This document shows positions 1 to 13,879 of a stretch of 64,000 nucleotides of DNA, piece after piece. The notes under the pieces were generated by a model. It had not been told where the DNA came from, did not search any database, and saw only the letters and a list, made by a program, of their open reading frames with translations. The stretch spans positions 372,001 through 436,000 of the forward strand of contig WBMZ01000407.1 of the NCBI GenBank assembly GCA_013400975.1, read 5' to 3'. This stretch comes from Atrichornis clamosus. Lineage: Eukaryota > Chordata > Aves > Passeriformes > Menuridae. A program made the translations under genes and the position numbers. Each line of letters opens with the position of its first letter. The first letter of the stretch is position 1.

Positions 1-1859
1 GTATCTATCCACAGGGTCTTAGCTGGGCTTTCTCTTACATCAAGGTTCCCCTTTGTACACAGTTGAGTTGAAAAATTGGTTATAGTTCTTTATATTAATG
101 ATAAATCTCCTGAAAATTCTGTGGACAAAAAAACCCCAGACAAATTACAATAAACAGTGGGATATGGAAACAATATCATAGTTCTAAACTGTCTTTTAAA
201 AAACATCTTTTACTTCAAAAATCTAATAACAGATTTCCACTGCTATTTTATATCTGCTTGGGGTCTATAGATCTTAAACTGCAGTAATCACTGCAGGCAC
301 AGGGATTGTTTACTTTGGCAGATAAAATTCTAAATAATTTTGAGAGCATGTGAAACAAATTTTGATGCTGCGTTTCACACACACACACAAAAAGATTGAG
401 CCTAATTTCGCTCTTAGGTGGCTGGCTATGTTCTAAGAGCCTGAATACCATTAAGTATGCACATCCTTTTATCTTTTGGCAAACTTTTGCTTTCATTGCT
501 GCTCTTTAGTCAGATGTGCATTTTTCTTTATGAGATTTATTATTTCTCTTTTAGAACATTGATCAGTGTCCAAAGTCACTTAAGACCAGCAGAAAAATCA
601 ATAGTGAGTGTGGATTGGCTGACTTGGAGCTGCTGCTGCAGCTGATCACCAAGAAAGCAGGGATTTGATTTGATTCTGCATTTTCAAGCCATTCTCTTGC
701 TCTGTACTGTCTGTCACTAAACTTCAAAATTGCTGATTTGAAAATAAATGAACACATGTTACTGTTTGAATCTGTTCCTTTTACTTTTTTTTGATCCTTA
801 ACACAAAAAGGCAAACACAAATATTAGTATTATTGTTGCTTACATGGCTGCAGGTGTGTGGCGAGCTCCAAGCTGAACTCAAGGTCAGATACTTTATGAT
901 GTAAACTCTTGAAGTTAAGATTTGTATTTACATAGAGGGTTCATTAAGCAGCATATGTTAATGAGCCAGTTTTGTCATGTTATTATGACAAGTAATTTGA
1001 CATTTTGCTGTAATACTGTTGTATTGAGCTTGGTATCATTGACAGTCAGATATTGAACTGATTGTAATCAGGACCAAGAAAATATTTCATATTCTGTAAT
1101 GTACAAAATGTTGTAATGTAAGATATTCTCTATAGTGTAAAATATAACAAATTGCTTTATTTCTTATTCTGATCTCTTTAGATTTGGTACAATTACAGAA
1201 TTGAAGCAGAACTAGATTTTTGCTGGAGTTTATTCGTCATCTAAGTTTGATAATGCACTATTTCATTGTTTGTATGTATAAATAATGCTTTGGAGAGGAA
1301 AGGCACTAAAATTCCTACATTTCTTAATAAAATACAGACTAGTCATACTGTGTTAAATTAGCTATTTTAAAAATTATATTTGTGCCTTTAGAATATTTCT
1401 GGTTTTATATATTTATATATGTACAAATGTGACTGTTGCTGCGTATAATAATCCTTATACTAATACATTTTATATTCATAATTAGGAGTAGCTATACCAA
1501 AACTGTTGGGTTTTCCTATGCACTGTTGTGTTCTGTTTCAGAACTAAGGAACACATGTAAGGATCATGTTGTTTTTAATATCAACAGTATTTTAACACTT
1601 GTTGTAATATAACTGATGCAATATCCACTTTTCTGTACTCACACCCCAGCAACGGTTCTGAATTATGTTTTAAGGAGAAACTGTAAAGATTTTAGATACT
1701 CATACTATGTTGATAATACTACTACAATATTGAGAAACTTAGGTTTAGAATTATACAATTTGAAAGTCCTTAATGTAATTGAAAAATATCTGAATGCCAT
1801 AAGTACCGGCATGAAACTTCAGGAAATGCGTTTCTCTCATACTTTGCCTTCTCTTTTGG
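1..1859. other. Intronic sequence, nothing assigned
   Basis: AT-rich single-copy-looking DNA. The only structured item is a short (CA)7 microsatellite at 376-389. Open frames at 457-645 and 1616-1918 show no recognisable protein features. Confidence 0.6.
376..389. repeat. Short (CA)n microsatellite
   Basis: Seven CA units in a row, ending in an A run. Confidence 0.85.
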
Positions 1860-2280
1860 ACTGGTTAGGGCTGATCTCAGCAGTGTCAGTAATTATTATT
1901 CTGATGACTTGCCCCTGAAAGGCACTCGCTTGTACCTGTGGGGACAGAGAATCCATTTGCCTGGCGCCGGGGAGTCGGAGGCACAGGCTGGCGCCAGCCA
2001 AGAGAAGGGAAAGATGATTAATGTGTCTTATAGATTCACTGTCTCTTCACTTGTCCTAGACCTGCCAGTAATTCCACTCCCCTGTGGTTCCACCTTGATC
2101 ACAGATAATGGAGGCAGATTGAAAGTTTGAAGACACAAGCCTTTCTCTCCTCCTGATCTGACATTACTCACCCAGGCTAAATGAGCTGTACAACCACCAG
2201 CACCTGCCTATGGGAAGGCATCTCAGTGCACTTAGCAGTAATGCTGCAATAAAGCAGCAACTCTACTCTAATTAACCAGG
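1860..2280. promoter_or_regulatory. Candidate conserved non-coding block
   Basis: This segment has a more balanced base composition than its neighbours. It contains five CpGs between 1927 and 1993, two GGCGCC palindromes (1964-1969 and 1991-1996), AT-rich homeodomain-like words (taattattatt, ctaattaacc) and no repeat signature. These traits are typical of enhancers in long vertebrate introns, but conservation itself cannot be seen from one sequence. The open frame at 1909-2130 overlapping it has no recognisable domain. Confidence 0.3.
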
Positions 2281-2333
2281 CCTCTTTTCTTCCCTTTTTT
2301 CCTTTCTTCCTTTTTTTTTTTTCCTTTTTTTTT
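2281..2333 (+). repeat. 53-bp uninterrupted pyrimidine tract
   Basis: Only C and T occur over 53 bases, mostly T with scattered CC and CCC. Such tracts mutate quickly and can form triplex DNA. Confidence 0.9.
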
Positions 2334-5300
2334 GACTGCACAGCAGGCTGCTGTTAGCAAAGCTATGATATTGCAATGGAAACAGTAATGTGGGTATTTC
2401 TTCACTTCCAAAATTTATTATAACTTACCTTTTCCTTTTTACTTCTTCACAAAAACAGTATAATATAAGGCTATTTTGTACCAGCATGGTAGTTGTTGCA
2501 TTCTAGAAGTGGAATTATGAATGGAAAAATAATTCTGTAAAGAATGTCTGTTAAAAATTTTCTTACAGAGGCGTATCCTTTTGAAGTTAAACACCTGTTA
2601 TTAACTAATTTTTTCAAGCTAACCTGGACTTTGTAGTACAAATGTCAAAGTATAATCTCACAAGACTGTCTTTGCAAAATAAATTCTACCAGAAGTATGT
2701 ACAGATGTATTAGTAAGAAAATTTACTTTATTTCAGAGATAATACAGCAAAAGCAGAAAACAGGGTAGTGACTTTCTAGGGGTGTTTTTAGGTGATGTGA
2801 CAGCATACAGTAAATTACAACGTGCATCTGTATATTTTCAGTTTGCATTTTCCTTTTAGATAATTGCCATATTCTGAATCAGACTGTTAGAGATGATATG
2901 TCCTTTTTTCTTTTCAAAATCTGACTGTACAGAACATATAAAAAGGTTTTATAATGGGAAAAGACTGTACAGTCTCCTATACAGTCTCCAGAGAGATAAC
3001 TCATAATAAAAACCTCTGAACATGAACTTTTTTGTATGTGTCCATGAAGTATTTTGCTCTGTAGTTCTCTGTTGAGCGATTGAGCATTTAAAAAAAGATA
3101 TCTGGTATTTTTAAGTGTCTGATTTCTTGGGAGAAAGCCCTTAGTGGACACAGTAATTCTTATATACCTTTGGCTTGTTCTGATTATGAAAGTTCATAAA
3201 ATCAAATCTATATTGTTTGGGCAGTGCATAACTCTTTAAATCAAGTTAAACCCTGTGTTGTGAGTAATTGCATTTCTAAAATAGATGCTCCAAGAATCTG
3301 TACATAGTGAAATGCATTCTGGTTAAAATAACAGATCTGTATCTTCTGAATATTAAAGAAGACTAGGTCTAGCTAGAGAGCTAAATTCCAGAACCTGGCA
3401 GACAGCCCACTTTCATATAAGCAAAGTGATACCATTTTTAGGTATCTAGGGTATTATTATGAGTAAGGAAGAGAAGAGGAATAAATAAACAGAGTAGCCC
3501 AAAATATTTTCAAGTGCAATATAACCAAGAGAATAAATCTTAGAAGTCATGTTCCTTTAGCAGAAGAATCACTAGTTACTGTATAAAATAGGAAATGTTT
3601 ACATGCTACAGGGTCATAGGGAGTAATTTTGGCAGCAGCAAAGAATGCAAGATCTATTAAAATATAAAAAAAGAAATTCTCTATGTCACTGCTCACCTCA
3701 AGTTGCCACAGGGGAGATGTCAGTTTGGGGGTGACCTTTGAACTTCCAATTCCTGGTCCTGTTAGCTGGCTTCTTGAAAGGATTAGATAATGCAGCACCA
3801 GGGGCAACATTATTAACAAGGAGAGAGAATTGGGGTTATTGTGAGAAAAAACATGACTCATTCAAATGGAAATTCTGGGCTCAGAAGTTGTAAAGGTCAC
3901 CAAGCTGGTTATGGGTAAAGGATGATTTATCATGACAAATAATGGGGGAAAGTTGTAATGATCTTTCAAGGGAAAAATCCCAATTTTAGAGTAAAGAAAA
4001 AAAGCCAGAGCATATTAGAATTTCATAATTCAGTCCATGATCCATTAGAACCTTCATAGTTATGATCTGTAAGGAATGATCAGACAGGTATAAGACAACT
4101 TTCACTGCACTCCTAGGATCAAGGACTTTATGTCCTAAAGATTCACGCAAGAGTTTATAATAAATTACAGAACCTGTGAATAAGGCTATCTTCAAAAAAG
4201 AAAAAAAAATAAAAAGAAAGAAAAGAAAAGGAAAAGAAAGCCTCTGCACCTTTTAAAATTGTTTGGTGTTTTTCTCTTTCATTAGTTTTGGGGTTTTTTT
4301 TTGTTAAGTGAAGTTATATTCAAAACGTCATAAAGCAGCACATGAGTAGAGCTCAAGATTGAAACCAGGTCTTCTCAAGTCCATTCCGCCACTGCAGCTC
4401 TGGGAATGCCTTGTCTTTTCAGCAGGATCAGCTGGTGAAAGGCACCTTCACAAGGGCAGTCACTGATCTGAGTTCCCCTGCAATCTCTTGTGGGCTATTA
4501 TGAAACAACCTTTACTTTGCTGGTCCTGTTGGGTGTAGAGTCTTGTGTGAAGATGTTTTCCTTTGGCAGGGGTGCCATCTGCATGGGGGACACGGGGGCT
4601 GGTGAGATACCTTAACTGAAAGAAGATCATTCCATGATTAACTAATTCAGTTGTCAAAAAAAAGCAAGGACACTTCTCAATTTGGGAGCAATGGAAAAGT
4701 GTCATTTTTCTACTTGACCAGGCCCACAGATTCTTGAAAAAGAGAACAAAATAATGTATGCATTTGAGTTTGAAAAAACCCAGTTTATTATTGACTATAT
4801 TTTTTCATAATAATAAATTTTTTTGGTGGTATTAATTGGGTCTTAATTGCTAAGCAAACAGAGCAAATAATGACCATGGTTATAACTGGAAGTGTTGATC
4901 TAGCAAAGGATTGTAACCCCTAGAAAGTATGTAGTAGAGTAGGCTACATGTCTGCACACTACTTAAAAATCATTTACCAGTGGTCAAAAAAATCTACATG
5001 ATGGAACAATGTACGATGAAGTACATACAATTTATTTCTTACAACACTGTGGTAAGAGACTTCCATTTCCTCATTGGATCTGTACAGAGCACACTTATAA
5101 AAAAGGAAAAGTCAAACATGTTTTCCGAATCTATGTAATTTTTTGTGGTATAGTTTGGCATTTTATTATTGATATTCTTAGAAAAAGCATAGTATTTTTT
5201 TGGCTGGTAACTATAAACTCTTACTTCTGGGCATAATGCTTATTGCCATGAGCAGTGTCTCTGATTTACTATTTACTGCTCTGATTTAGATCAGTGCTGC

Positions 5301-6194
5301 TAATGATAGAAAGCATTTCACCTGCTGGTAAATGCTTTCAGATTTGGCATTTTTAATACTGGATTTTGGAAGACTAGATGTTGCGTTTAGATGTATAATT
5401 TTGTACACAGTGCCACCTGGAGAATTTGGGAATAAGGTTTTGAATATTGGATTACTTTTTTGCTTTGGTTTTGCCTCATATTTATTTAAGCTTTGTGGGA
5501 CTATTAATGAGCTTTCTTGAAGTCTGCTATGTTTTGGTACTGTTATCATTTGGCATTTTAACATTTTGCCAGTTGTCTGATCTAGAAGATGGATCTTCAC
5601 AAGGACTTGGGTTAAAATCATGCCTGAGTCCAGTTACTGAAACCGAGGTACAGAAGTGGTCAAAGTCCCTTCAGAGCTGCTGTCTAGCTTTGTAAGTTGG
5701 CAAATATTTTTGGTCACTAAGTTCCTGTGTTTTGACTTCTGAATTTCTTGGATGCTTAAAGATCTATGACTGGATGTATCCATACATTCTTCAGTTGTAA
5801 TAATGTCAGGAGCCAAGTCCTGTTCATTGGGTCCTGCCAGGACCTGTAAATTGGGTGTTCTTCAGTCAGTTCTGGTGCCTGATCTGATGGGTGTGACCAG
5901 ACCACAGAGAACTTTCTAGGTTTTGTAGATAACGAGTATATATAAGGTAGTTGGAAAGAGTACCTTTGTTGGACTACTGAATCCTTCGTTATCCAACAAA
6001 TCTAATTCCCTTCACATAAAATGAGCCATACTTAAAAGAACAGAGGCATTTCCAGTCCAAGTCAACCAACAGCAGACTGGTCAGTCCCTCCCCTGAGGGG
6101 ACACCTCTTAGGCAGAAGTGAGAGTCCTGGCAGGTCGCCTTCAAGCTGGGCAGGTGTCCTGACTACTGTTCGCTGCTGATATGACGAGTAACAA
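2334..6194. other. Intronic sequence, little structure
   Basis: AT-rich DNA with no recognisable gene. A purine-rich A/G tract with one T interruption runs at about 4194-4240. A small double copy of tacagtctcc lies near 2968-2989. Open frames such as 3547-3861 and 5286-5621 on the minus strand have no family resemblance. Confidence 0.6.
4194..4240 (+). repeat. A-rich purine tract
   Basis: Runs of A with interspersed G (AAAAG units) and one T near 4210. This is low-complexity sequence. Confidence 0.8.
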
Positions 6195-6355
6195 GTGACA
6201 CTGCCACTGTCGCCAGGGTCTGTGTGACCTGACTGGATAGACCTCTAGAAAAACCTGGTCTGATCTCATAGCTGACCTTGATTTGAGAAGGAAATTGGAC
6301 GTGATCTCTTGAGGTTCCTTCCAAACTGAACAATCCTATCATCCTGTGATCACAG
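6195..6355 (+). mobile_element. CR1 LINE 3' end
   Basis: The segment around 6290-6352 (aaattggacgtgatctcttgaggttccttccaa, then tcctatcatcctgtgatcac) is a mutated form of the CR1 3' terminus, in which a ttggac...gacctcttgaggtcccttccaac motif is followed by short tttctgtga-like terminal repeats. The upstream limit is uncertain, and homology may extend left to about 6060. CR1 copies are usually 5'-truncated, as here. Confidence 0.75.
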
Positions 6356-9300
6356 AACAGATGGAATTCCCCTTGTTCTTGGCATTTTCTGCTGCCTTAC
6401 ATTCAGAAATGTCCAACTCTTTGTATGTATTGGACAGGCAGCAGAAACACTTTAGACTTAAGAATCTTCTGAAGATTTATCTCTAAACTACCAGCTAACG
6501 TTCTAAGGAGGAGTCTCCCCTACGGGCATTTTGGTCTTTCAGCTATACAAAGTACAGTAAAAGATAAAGTAATGGTAAATTTTCCTGCCTCATTTCAACT
6601 CTGGTTATGCTTATGGAAGCCTTCGAGTAAATCTGTCCCTGTACTGAGGAAACATAGGCCCAGATTTTAGGGAAGACTTGTTCAGTTTATGGTGTACATC
6701 AAGGTCATAAGACATTTTTAAGCTATGCATATTTTCATCATGAATCATCATGGTTTTGAGCAAGTGTTGTTTAAAGAGCTTGACTTTATAGTTTCACAAG
6801 TGCTTTGTAGTGGTGAGAGTCTCAGGATAAAATCTCTAATTTCAGAAGAATATTACGGTAAACATAAAACCACAATAAACAAATACAAAGCAGTATGAAA
6901 AATTAATGGTTTTAGTATTTTCGATCTTTTCCCCCCCTAATTTAAAATACAATTTTCAAAGGTTCTGTGGGAGATTGACTCTCACTCTGTAAACAAGATA
7001 CTCAAATAGAAAATTTTCATATTCTTAGCATGTATCATCTTGATATTCAACTTTGTCCGAAGATCTTATCATTCCTCAAGAGCACTCTACAATTGAGCAA
7101 AGTTGGGGAAGATTTATAATAAAGTACTATCATCAGATGATCCTATTTTTAAAAACAATTGAAATCAAAGAGCTGGTAGATGACCTGGTGTTTAAAAAAC
7201 ATGAATCTTAGTCAGTATAATGCGCACTTTCAAAGATGATCAAATGCACCAAAAGCTATTTTCATTCATTACTGGAGTAAGTTTGGGCTTTTTCTTGGGT
7301 CTCTAGAATCCAGCAGAATAGGATTCCATGATCCTGGATCAGAGAAAGAAAGAAAATGAAAGTAGGTTTCAAAATAAGTATATGGGAATTAATTATCTCT
7401 TTCTTTGTAAATTTTCATGTCTAGCAGAAATGTTGGACTGGTATGAGGATTTTGAAATTGCCTTTTTTTTTTTCCTAAGAAATAAAATGTTTAATTCACC
7501 TATAGGTTTTCCAAGGTATAGTAAGAGACAGAGATTCTTGTCTGGAGTTTCCCCAGCCCTGCTATCCCTTCCTGGCTGTCTCTTCACAGAGTAACTAGAT
7601 TCATAAGTGCTGCTTGGTAAAAGGGATCTGCTATTTCCTCAGAAATGAGCTTCCTTCATCTTCCAGTGTTGCCAACTTCTATTAGGCCGACATAATTTCT
7701 CTTGGAAGAACATTCTGCTAATACTTGTAGGATCCTCTCACAAAGTGGTTTGTTCTCTTCATTTCTGCGATGTGTGACAAGAGGAACAGAGAAGAGTAGT
7801 CAGAAATTAACATTCCCTCTTTCTCCTCCTGCAGTTGGATTATGTGGCAAGGTAGAATTTACCTGCATTTATAATCACTGTATGGTTCTAGGACTCATTT
7901 GTTTCTGTCCATGCTTTTTTTTATGCAGAAGGGGAACATATGGTCCTAACTCCCTCACTTGTTCTGAGGAGAATGGCAAAGCAGAAAAATCTAAACTGCT
8001 TCAAGTCACAGCCTTTCATAAATTAAGGTTTTATGTTCTACCTCTTCTCTGAATGGCATAGAATTTTCCTTCCTGTGTGATGTTTTGGTGTGTTTAGTGG
8101 CTACATGTGAGCGCAGTGACATTTATGTGAAGTGAATCTATTAAATTCTTTATAATGAATAGCATGTAACTGTAAAACATATACAGTTTTCTCATTTTGG
8201 CCTCCTCTGGGAGACTACGACAACATTTTGGCAAGTAGGAGTAAACAGCTTTGTGTTGGCATGCAGTAAATTAAACTGAGTAATTAAAATCAATAGCAAA
8301 ACACTAGCTAGGCAGAAAGGTCATATAACACAACAGAAAACTGTTGGGTAGCATATTGCAGGAAATCAAAATAAATTTCTGAACTTTTCATTATTCCTTA
8401 CATGCCTGAATCTGGTCTTAAAAAGCTTGTGAGATACAGTAAGGTAATGATAGAGACAGGAACATTCTCTGAGATGGAATAAAGTGTTTAAATACTAATA
8501 TATGAGATTTTGCAGGGCACAAGGCTGCCAGACACAGTGGAAAATAGAGGAGAGGACTTTAATTTAACTACTGTAATATACAATTTTCTTTGGTTAGATT
8601 GGCTTAATGTATTACACAGTGATGCCTGCAAGTGCTGAAGTCAGGTATGTCAGTCACTCGTCTCTGTCAGTGCAGGTGTCAATTTTAAGTTTAATGTTAA
8701 TGTTTCCCTGGTCAGCTGGAATGTGGCCTTACAATTTAGGGGATAGTCCAGGTTTTAAGCTACTCGTAAGGTCTTTACTCTGATTGTGAAGTTTGACTAA
8801 AAGCATAATAATTCTGATTTTTGGATGCGGTTCTAACTCATTGCACTTCTCTTATGGCCATGGCTTCCCAAAGGAAGTCTGTGGTGGGTTTTTGCATTTT
8901 TTTGCTGATGAAATGTGTTACGGTGGTGGCAGGAGGTGGGAGGAAATCATGAGACACGATTCCGGGAAAAGTGGAGATGTAAGATGAGTCATTTAGAGTG
9001 TTTGCTTGGGAGAGACTGAAAAGGAATCAAAGGAACAACTACCCTGTAACAAGTATGCTCAATCATGAAGTGGATAGGAGTTAAAGGTAAAATATTTTTT
9101 AAAATGAACTGGTTGAGTTGAGAAAAGCACAAAACTTTTAGGCCCATGAGTGCTTCTGACCAACCTTTTTTGCTTTTCCCAGTTCAATCTAACAGGCAAT
9201 GTTACTGTGCCTTTCTTATCTCTCTTGAATTTGCCAGCTCCATTAGTTCTCTCTCAGGCAACTGTCAGAGAGATCTTGTGTCATCATTCAAGGGGTATGA

Positions 9301-12300
9301 AATGTTGCATTTACAAGCCTTTCCTTAGGTCTTCATTTTTGGATTTGCAGCCTTTCTCCTACATAGTTTTGAAGAGCTTATCCTGACTGTGTAAATCCTG
9401 GGACACTTTCTGTCTGTAACAACTCCTGGCTGATCGGGGGGGTTTTGGGGGTAAGTGATGAGTTACAGTGCGTTTACCTGGCAGATGGGGTCTTCAGGAG
9501 TCAGGCTCTGGACAGACGGCTGTGAAACAAAAGCGCTGGGTTACTGTTGGTGTGTGCTGTTCCTTTGTATTCCTGAGGTCATTTAATTTCCCTGCTGATG
9601 TTCGTAATTTCAGTTTAAATAAATACTTTCTTTTTTTTTTTTTTTTTTATGTTTCCATTTAAGTTGTCTGTTTTGAACTTAATACCGGCAATTTTAAGAT
9701 AATAACAGTGATAGGCAGTTTTCGTACTGGCTGTCTGTGAGATGGCTGTGTCTTGTCACTTGAAACCATGCTGTATTCTAACAAATGAGTGCTAGAAACT
9801 GGCTGAGAGCAGCAAGTGTGCAAACTGATCTGTCAGTTAAAGTTGGGCTCAGATTTGGTTTGCTTGAGTTATGGAAATGGCTTGGCCTTTTACCCTGTTC
9901 CCTTGGGAATACGTGTCCACCTCCTGCAGGCAGCACGGGACAAACACAAACCAGGCACTCGCGTCTCCTGATGGGAGACTCCAGTGATCTGTGCAGCAGG
10001 AATATTGCAGGTCCACATTATCTGCATTAGCCTTCCTGTGTACGGAGCATGGATTATATCTGGTGTAAGTGGTTTAACCAGCCAGGCCCTCATGGTTAAT
10101 GGACATCAAGTTTAATGATTCTGATACAGAGATTCATAAAGGAATATGACCATGATCACATCCATTTGAAAATGCTACAAGGCAGAATATTTATTTTTTT
10201 TTCTCACAGTTCTAATCTAGATAAATAAACTCAGAGAACTTTCAGGGGTTTTATATTTTCATTTTTAGTGTTGTGGGACTTAATACATACTTATGTTTTT
10301 ATATATAAAAATGATGTATGAAACTACATAGAAATAACTTTTGTTCTTCTGTTTTCATGTTTTAATGTAGTATGTGGGCCTCCTTTTTTAAAGTCAGCTG
10401 TTAACTTTTAAGACTTTTCAGCATATATTTTTCCCATGCTTGAATTTTTATAGCCATTAATGAAATAGGAAATGGCATCTGCCTTCCTGCCTGTTAATGC
10501 AAAACTTAATTTATGAATCTTACTTAAAACTGTGCTTCATGTTCAGCAGGGCTGTGCATCTGCTTAAAGCTAATGTACAACTGTGGGAAAATGAGATTGA
10601 TGCAGAGTCTTCTACCAAGATTTCAAACCAGTGTGCTAAGTAATAGCTTGATGTATTATTTTAATTAATTGCATGTGCATGTGTATTGAATTTTCCCCAT
10701 TATTTCAGTGAAAATACCTTACCTTTTATCTTTAGAATTACATGGCTAATTTCCTAAGATGCTGGTCATAATAGTTAACACACACCTGTGTTTGGATATA
10801 TAACACCTCTGTGTCTTCTGGTCCCATTTAAAGACCAGAGAGACAATGTTTAATACATGGAATAGTCTGGAAAAGCAACAGATAAGAAATTGTCACTCCT
10901 GCTTGAAAGCCTTTAAATATTTGAGGTTATTAAACTCTACATTTTCACCATTTGTGTGTTTAACTGGATAGCTGTACATATTATATATCAAGTACTCTTA
11001 CAAATATTTCCTGCAAGTATGTTGGCAAATGTCCTGTCATTCTCCTGGAAATACACAATATATGGAGCATTTTGAAGATGATTTGCTTATAAAACTTTCC
11101 ATATCCTTTGTGTTGCTTTCTCTTATTTCCTCATATTTAAGCATAAATATTACTGCTTCTTGACACTATTTGGAAGATTTTTAGATGCTTTGTTTCAACA
11201 CCTCAGCCTTATTGCAGTATAGACTGCTATTTTTAACAAACATGCCAGTCCTATAAAGCCTGGAACAAGTGTAAAATGATCCCCAGGAAACCTGACATCA
11301 AATATAAATAAAATGCCATGATAGTCCTACCGGCTTTTCTATAGGTTAAAGTTTTGTGTGCAGAGTGGTCCAACATGGTGATGATAAAAGCAGAGTAAAA
11401 ACCTAAAACAAACCGAGGAACTTTACTGCTACTTACTAATATTTCACTTGCAAAACAAAAAGACAAAGCTGATGGAATTGATATTATTTTGTTTTACATG
11501 AAGTTTTCACAGCCTTCCACGTATGACTTGATATTTAAACTATATTGTACAATTTTTGGTGCTGATCAGTGCAGGAAATACTGAGAAACACAGAAGGCTA
11601 CCCCATCATCATGGGATCTTTTCTGCATTTCCTTTTTTAAATTTTATCATTGGAGTCTGTGACCTCAGGCTTTTTTAGGCATTTTACTGACCGCTTTTTT
11701 CTCATCTGAAATCTTACAACATCACATGTATTTCACAGTACTAGGAGTATGTGGTGACGGGTCTGGACTAGCAACTAGTGCAGCATCTGCTTAGATAATC
11801 TCATTGATTAGGCCTGGAAGTGCAAACATTTGAGCAGTGATTTCAAGAGTAACCTCTCCGAAGCCTTGCAGTGTGTGCCTAGAAATCATCGAAGGCACAG
11901 TTTTTACAGGGACATGTCTGTCACTTGGAACTCAAACTGCCTGTTATAAACCTCCACACCTCTTCCCAGAGTTCGCTGAAGATTTGGCTCAGACAATCTT
12001 TGAGGGGTGAAGAGCGAGGAGGGTCTCCTGTAGTTTGATTGCATTTCCTGAGAGCACAGAAAAAATGCTTTTGTTGACCAGATATCAAGTTCTGCATTGC
12101 ATTGGTGATCACTGATGTGTAGACATCTGACTTGTGCACAGCTTACACCATCCTCTCCCAGGGTATCAGCCTCCTTGCTGACCTGTGAGCAGTGGGTACG
12201 TTCTCTCACTATGTTTTATAACAGTCTAAAGAAGAAGGAAAATGTCTAGAACTTTGTCATTACCTTTAGCAGCAGGAGAATGTGAAGAGTCTTTCAAGGC

Positions 12301-13879
12301 TAAATAAAACTTTGTGTAATTTAACAAAATGTATCCTACATTTCCCCTCCCCTCACCATCACGTCTGGTTATATTGCAGAAGAGGGTAAAGGAGGTAATG
12401 CTCTTGTAGTCTAAACAAACTCAGCACGGTGAAATGGGACAGTACTTTTAAATATGCATAAGGATTGCAGTTGCTCCATTTTGTGACACTGACTGTTCAG
12501 GTAGAGAAAAAAAACTCAAAACAACAAACAACAGAGTTTTCCTAAAATGAATATTTTTTAAAGGGCTATCAAGAAAAATGATGCTGTAATATTATTGTGA
12601 AAAATTGGAGTGGCCTGGTTGATATCACAAACACAGTTTGGAAAAACAAGATTAGTGCAACACACCATTTTTCATTTTCTCCTGTCTTCAACAGCTCCAG
12701 CCATTGCAGCATATCATTTTTTTAACTTTGTGTTGGGATGAGAAGTCCCGTGTGTGTACAATTGCTTCTGACTGCCTGATCCCTCTGCTCCAAGTTTTTC
12801 CCTCTGTTCCATGTTTCCATGTGTACTCGAAATATGAAGTGACCAAGAGCACAGGATACTTAGTCTTCTCTTAGATCAATACTACCCTGGGAGTCAGCAA
12901 CTAGGAATATTTGAAAAGAGAGAAGGAGGGAATTGTGTTTTATTTCCCCTGTAGACTGAGGTCAATACCTCTGCATTGGGTTCATCTCTACTACCTGTGG
13001 AAGAAAGCCTGTGCAGGTTATTTCTGAACCAGTATCAGCTGGCGAAAAGACCAATGTGAATAAGATGGAAAAGAATTTAAGTAGCAAGAAAATCTTAGAA
13101 TATTTTTTCCCTCATTAAAACAAGGATTTTAATCTCTGGGTGACCATCGAGGTGGTGTTTTCTCCTTGGAGCTGGGCTCAGTGGAGAGAGGGATCGAGGC
13201 CAGCATCTGTTGGAGTTTGGAGCCTGGTGTTTGCAAAGCAGTAGCTCTCGGTCTGTGAGCCAGAGTACTGAAGTCCTGTTTCATTCATTTCCATCATTCA
13301 ATAAAAGGACTTGCCATGTTTGTTGTTCACTTCTGGCTAGCAAAACGGACACTTCTCCTTCCAGGCTTCTTTTTTTTCTCTGTTGTGTGTTTAACACCAG
13401 AGCTCTGAGTGCTGTCTCCAAAAGGGGTAACTAAAGGACACAAAAGGCAGGTCTGCCCAGCACAATGCATGTTTAGCCCTGGAAATGCAGAGTTGCCATT
13501 GCTAACAGGCCATATGCTGGTACAGGGAATAAGTGGGAGACCTACAGCCTTGTAGCACAGAAATGCGAGCACCCTTGGAGATTGGTACTCTGCAACACTC
13601 TCAAGGATAGGAGGATGTTGTAAAGTAGTATTTCAATGGAGGAAGGTGAAAGGACAGAATGTGAAGGAGCTCCTAGAGGAGAATGGAGAATAAAATCTGT
13701 GTATGTTCAAGATGTGTAGCCTGGGGAAGAAATAAAATCTTGGCAACGCAGAATTTAAATTATTTTGCTCTCACATTGTCGCATCTTGTACATGTTTTAA
13801 AATTATGTGTTTTCACACAAAGAAATCAGGTGATTCTACAGCATAAATCAGCCTTTATAGCAAACAAGAAGGTACCTAT
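6356..13879. other. Intronic sequence, nothing assigned
   Basis: About 7.5 kb without a recognisable gene or clear interspersed repeat. It contains an 18-base T run at 9631-9648 and ordinary AT-rich DNA. The open frames at 7702-8052 and 11904-12209 look like chance frames. Confidence 0.55.
9631..9648 (+). repeat. Poly-T run of 18
   Basis: Eighteen consecutive T. It may be the reverse of an old retroposon tail, but no element body is recognisable beside it. Confidence 0.9.

Noticed and set aside
376..389. CRISPR-like or other spaced repeat array
   Set aside because: It is a simple CA microsatellite. No spaced repeats of CRISPR type occur anywhere in the window.
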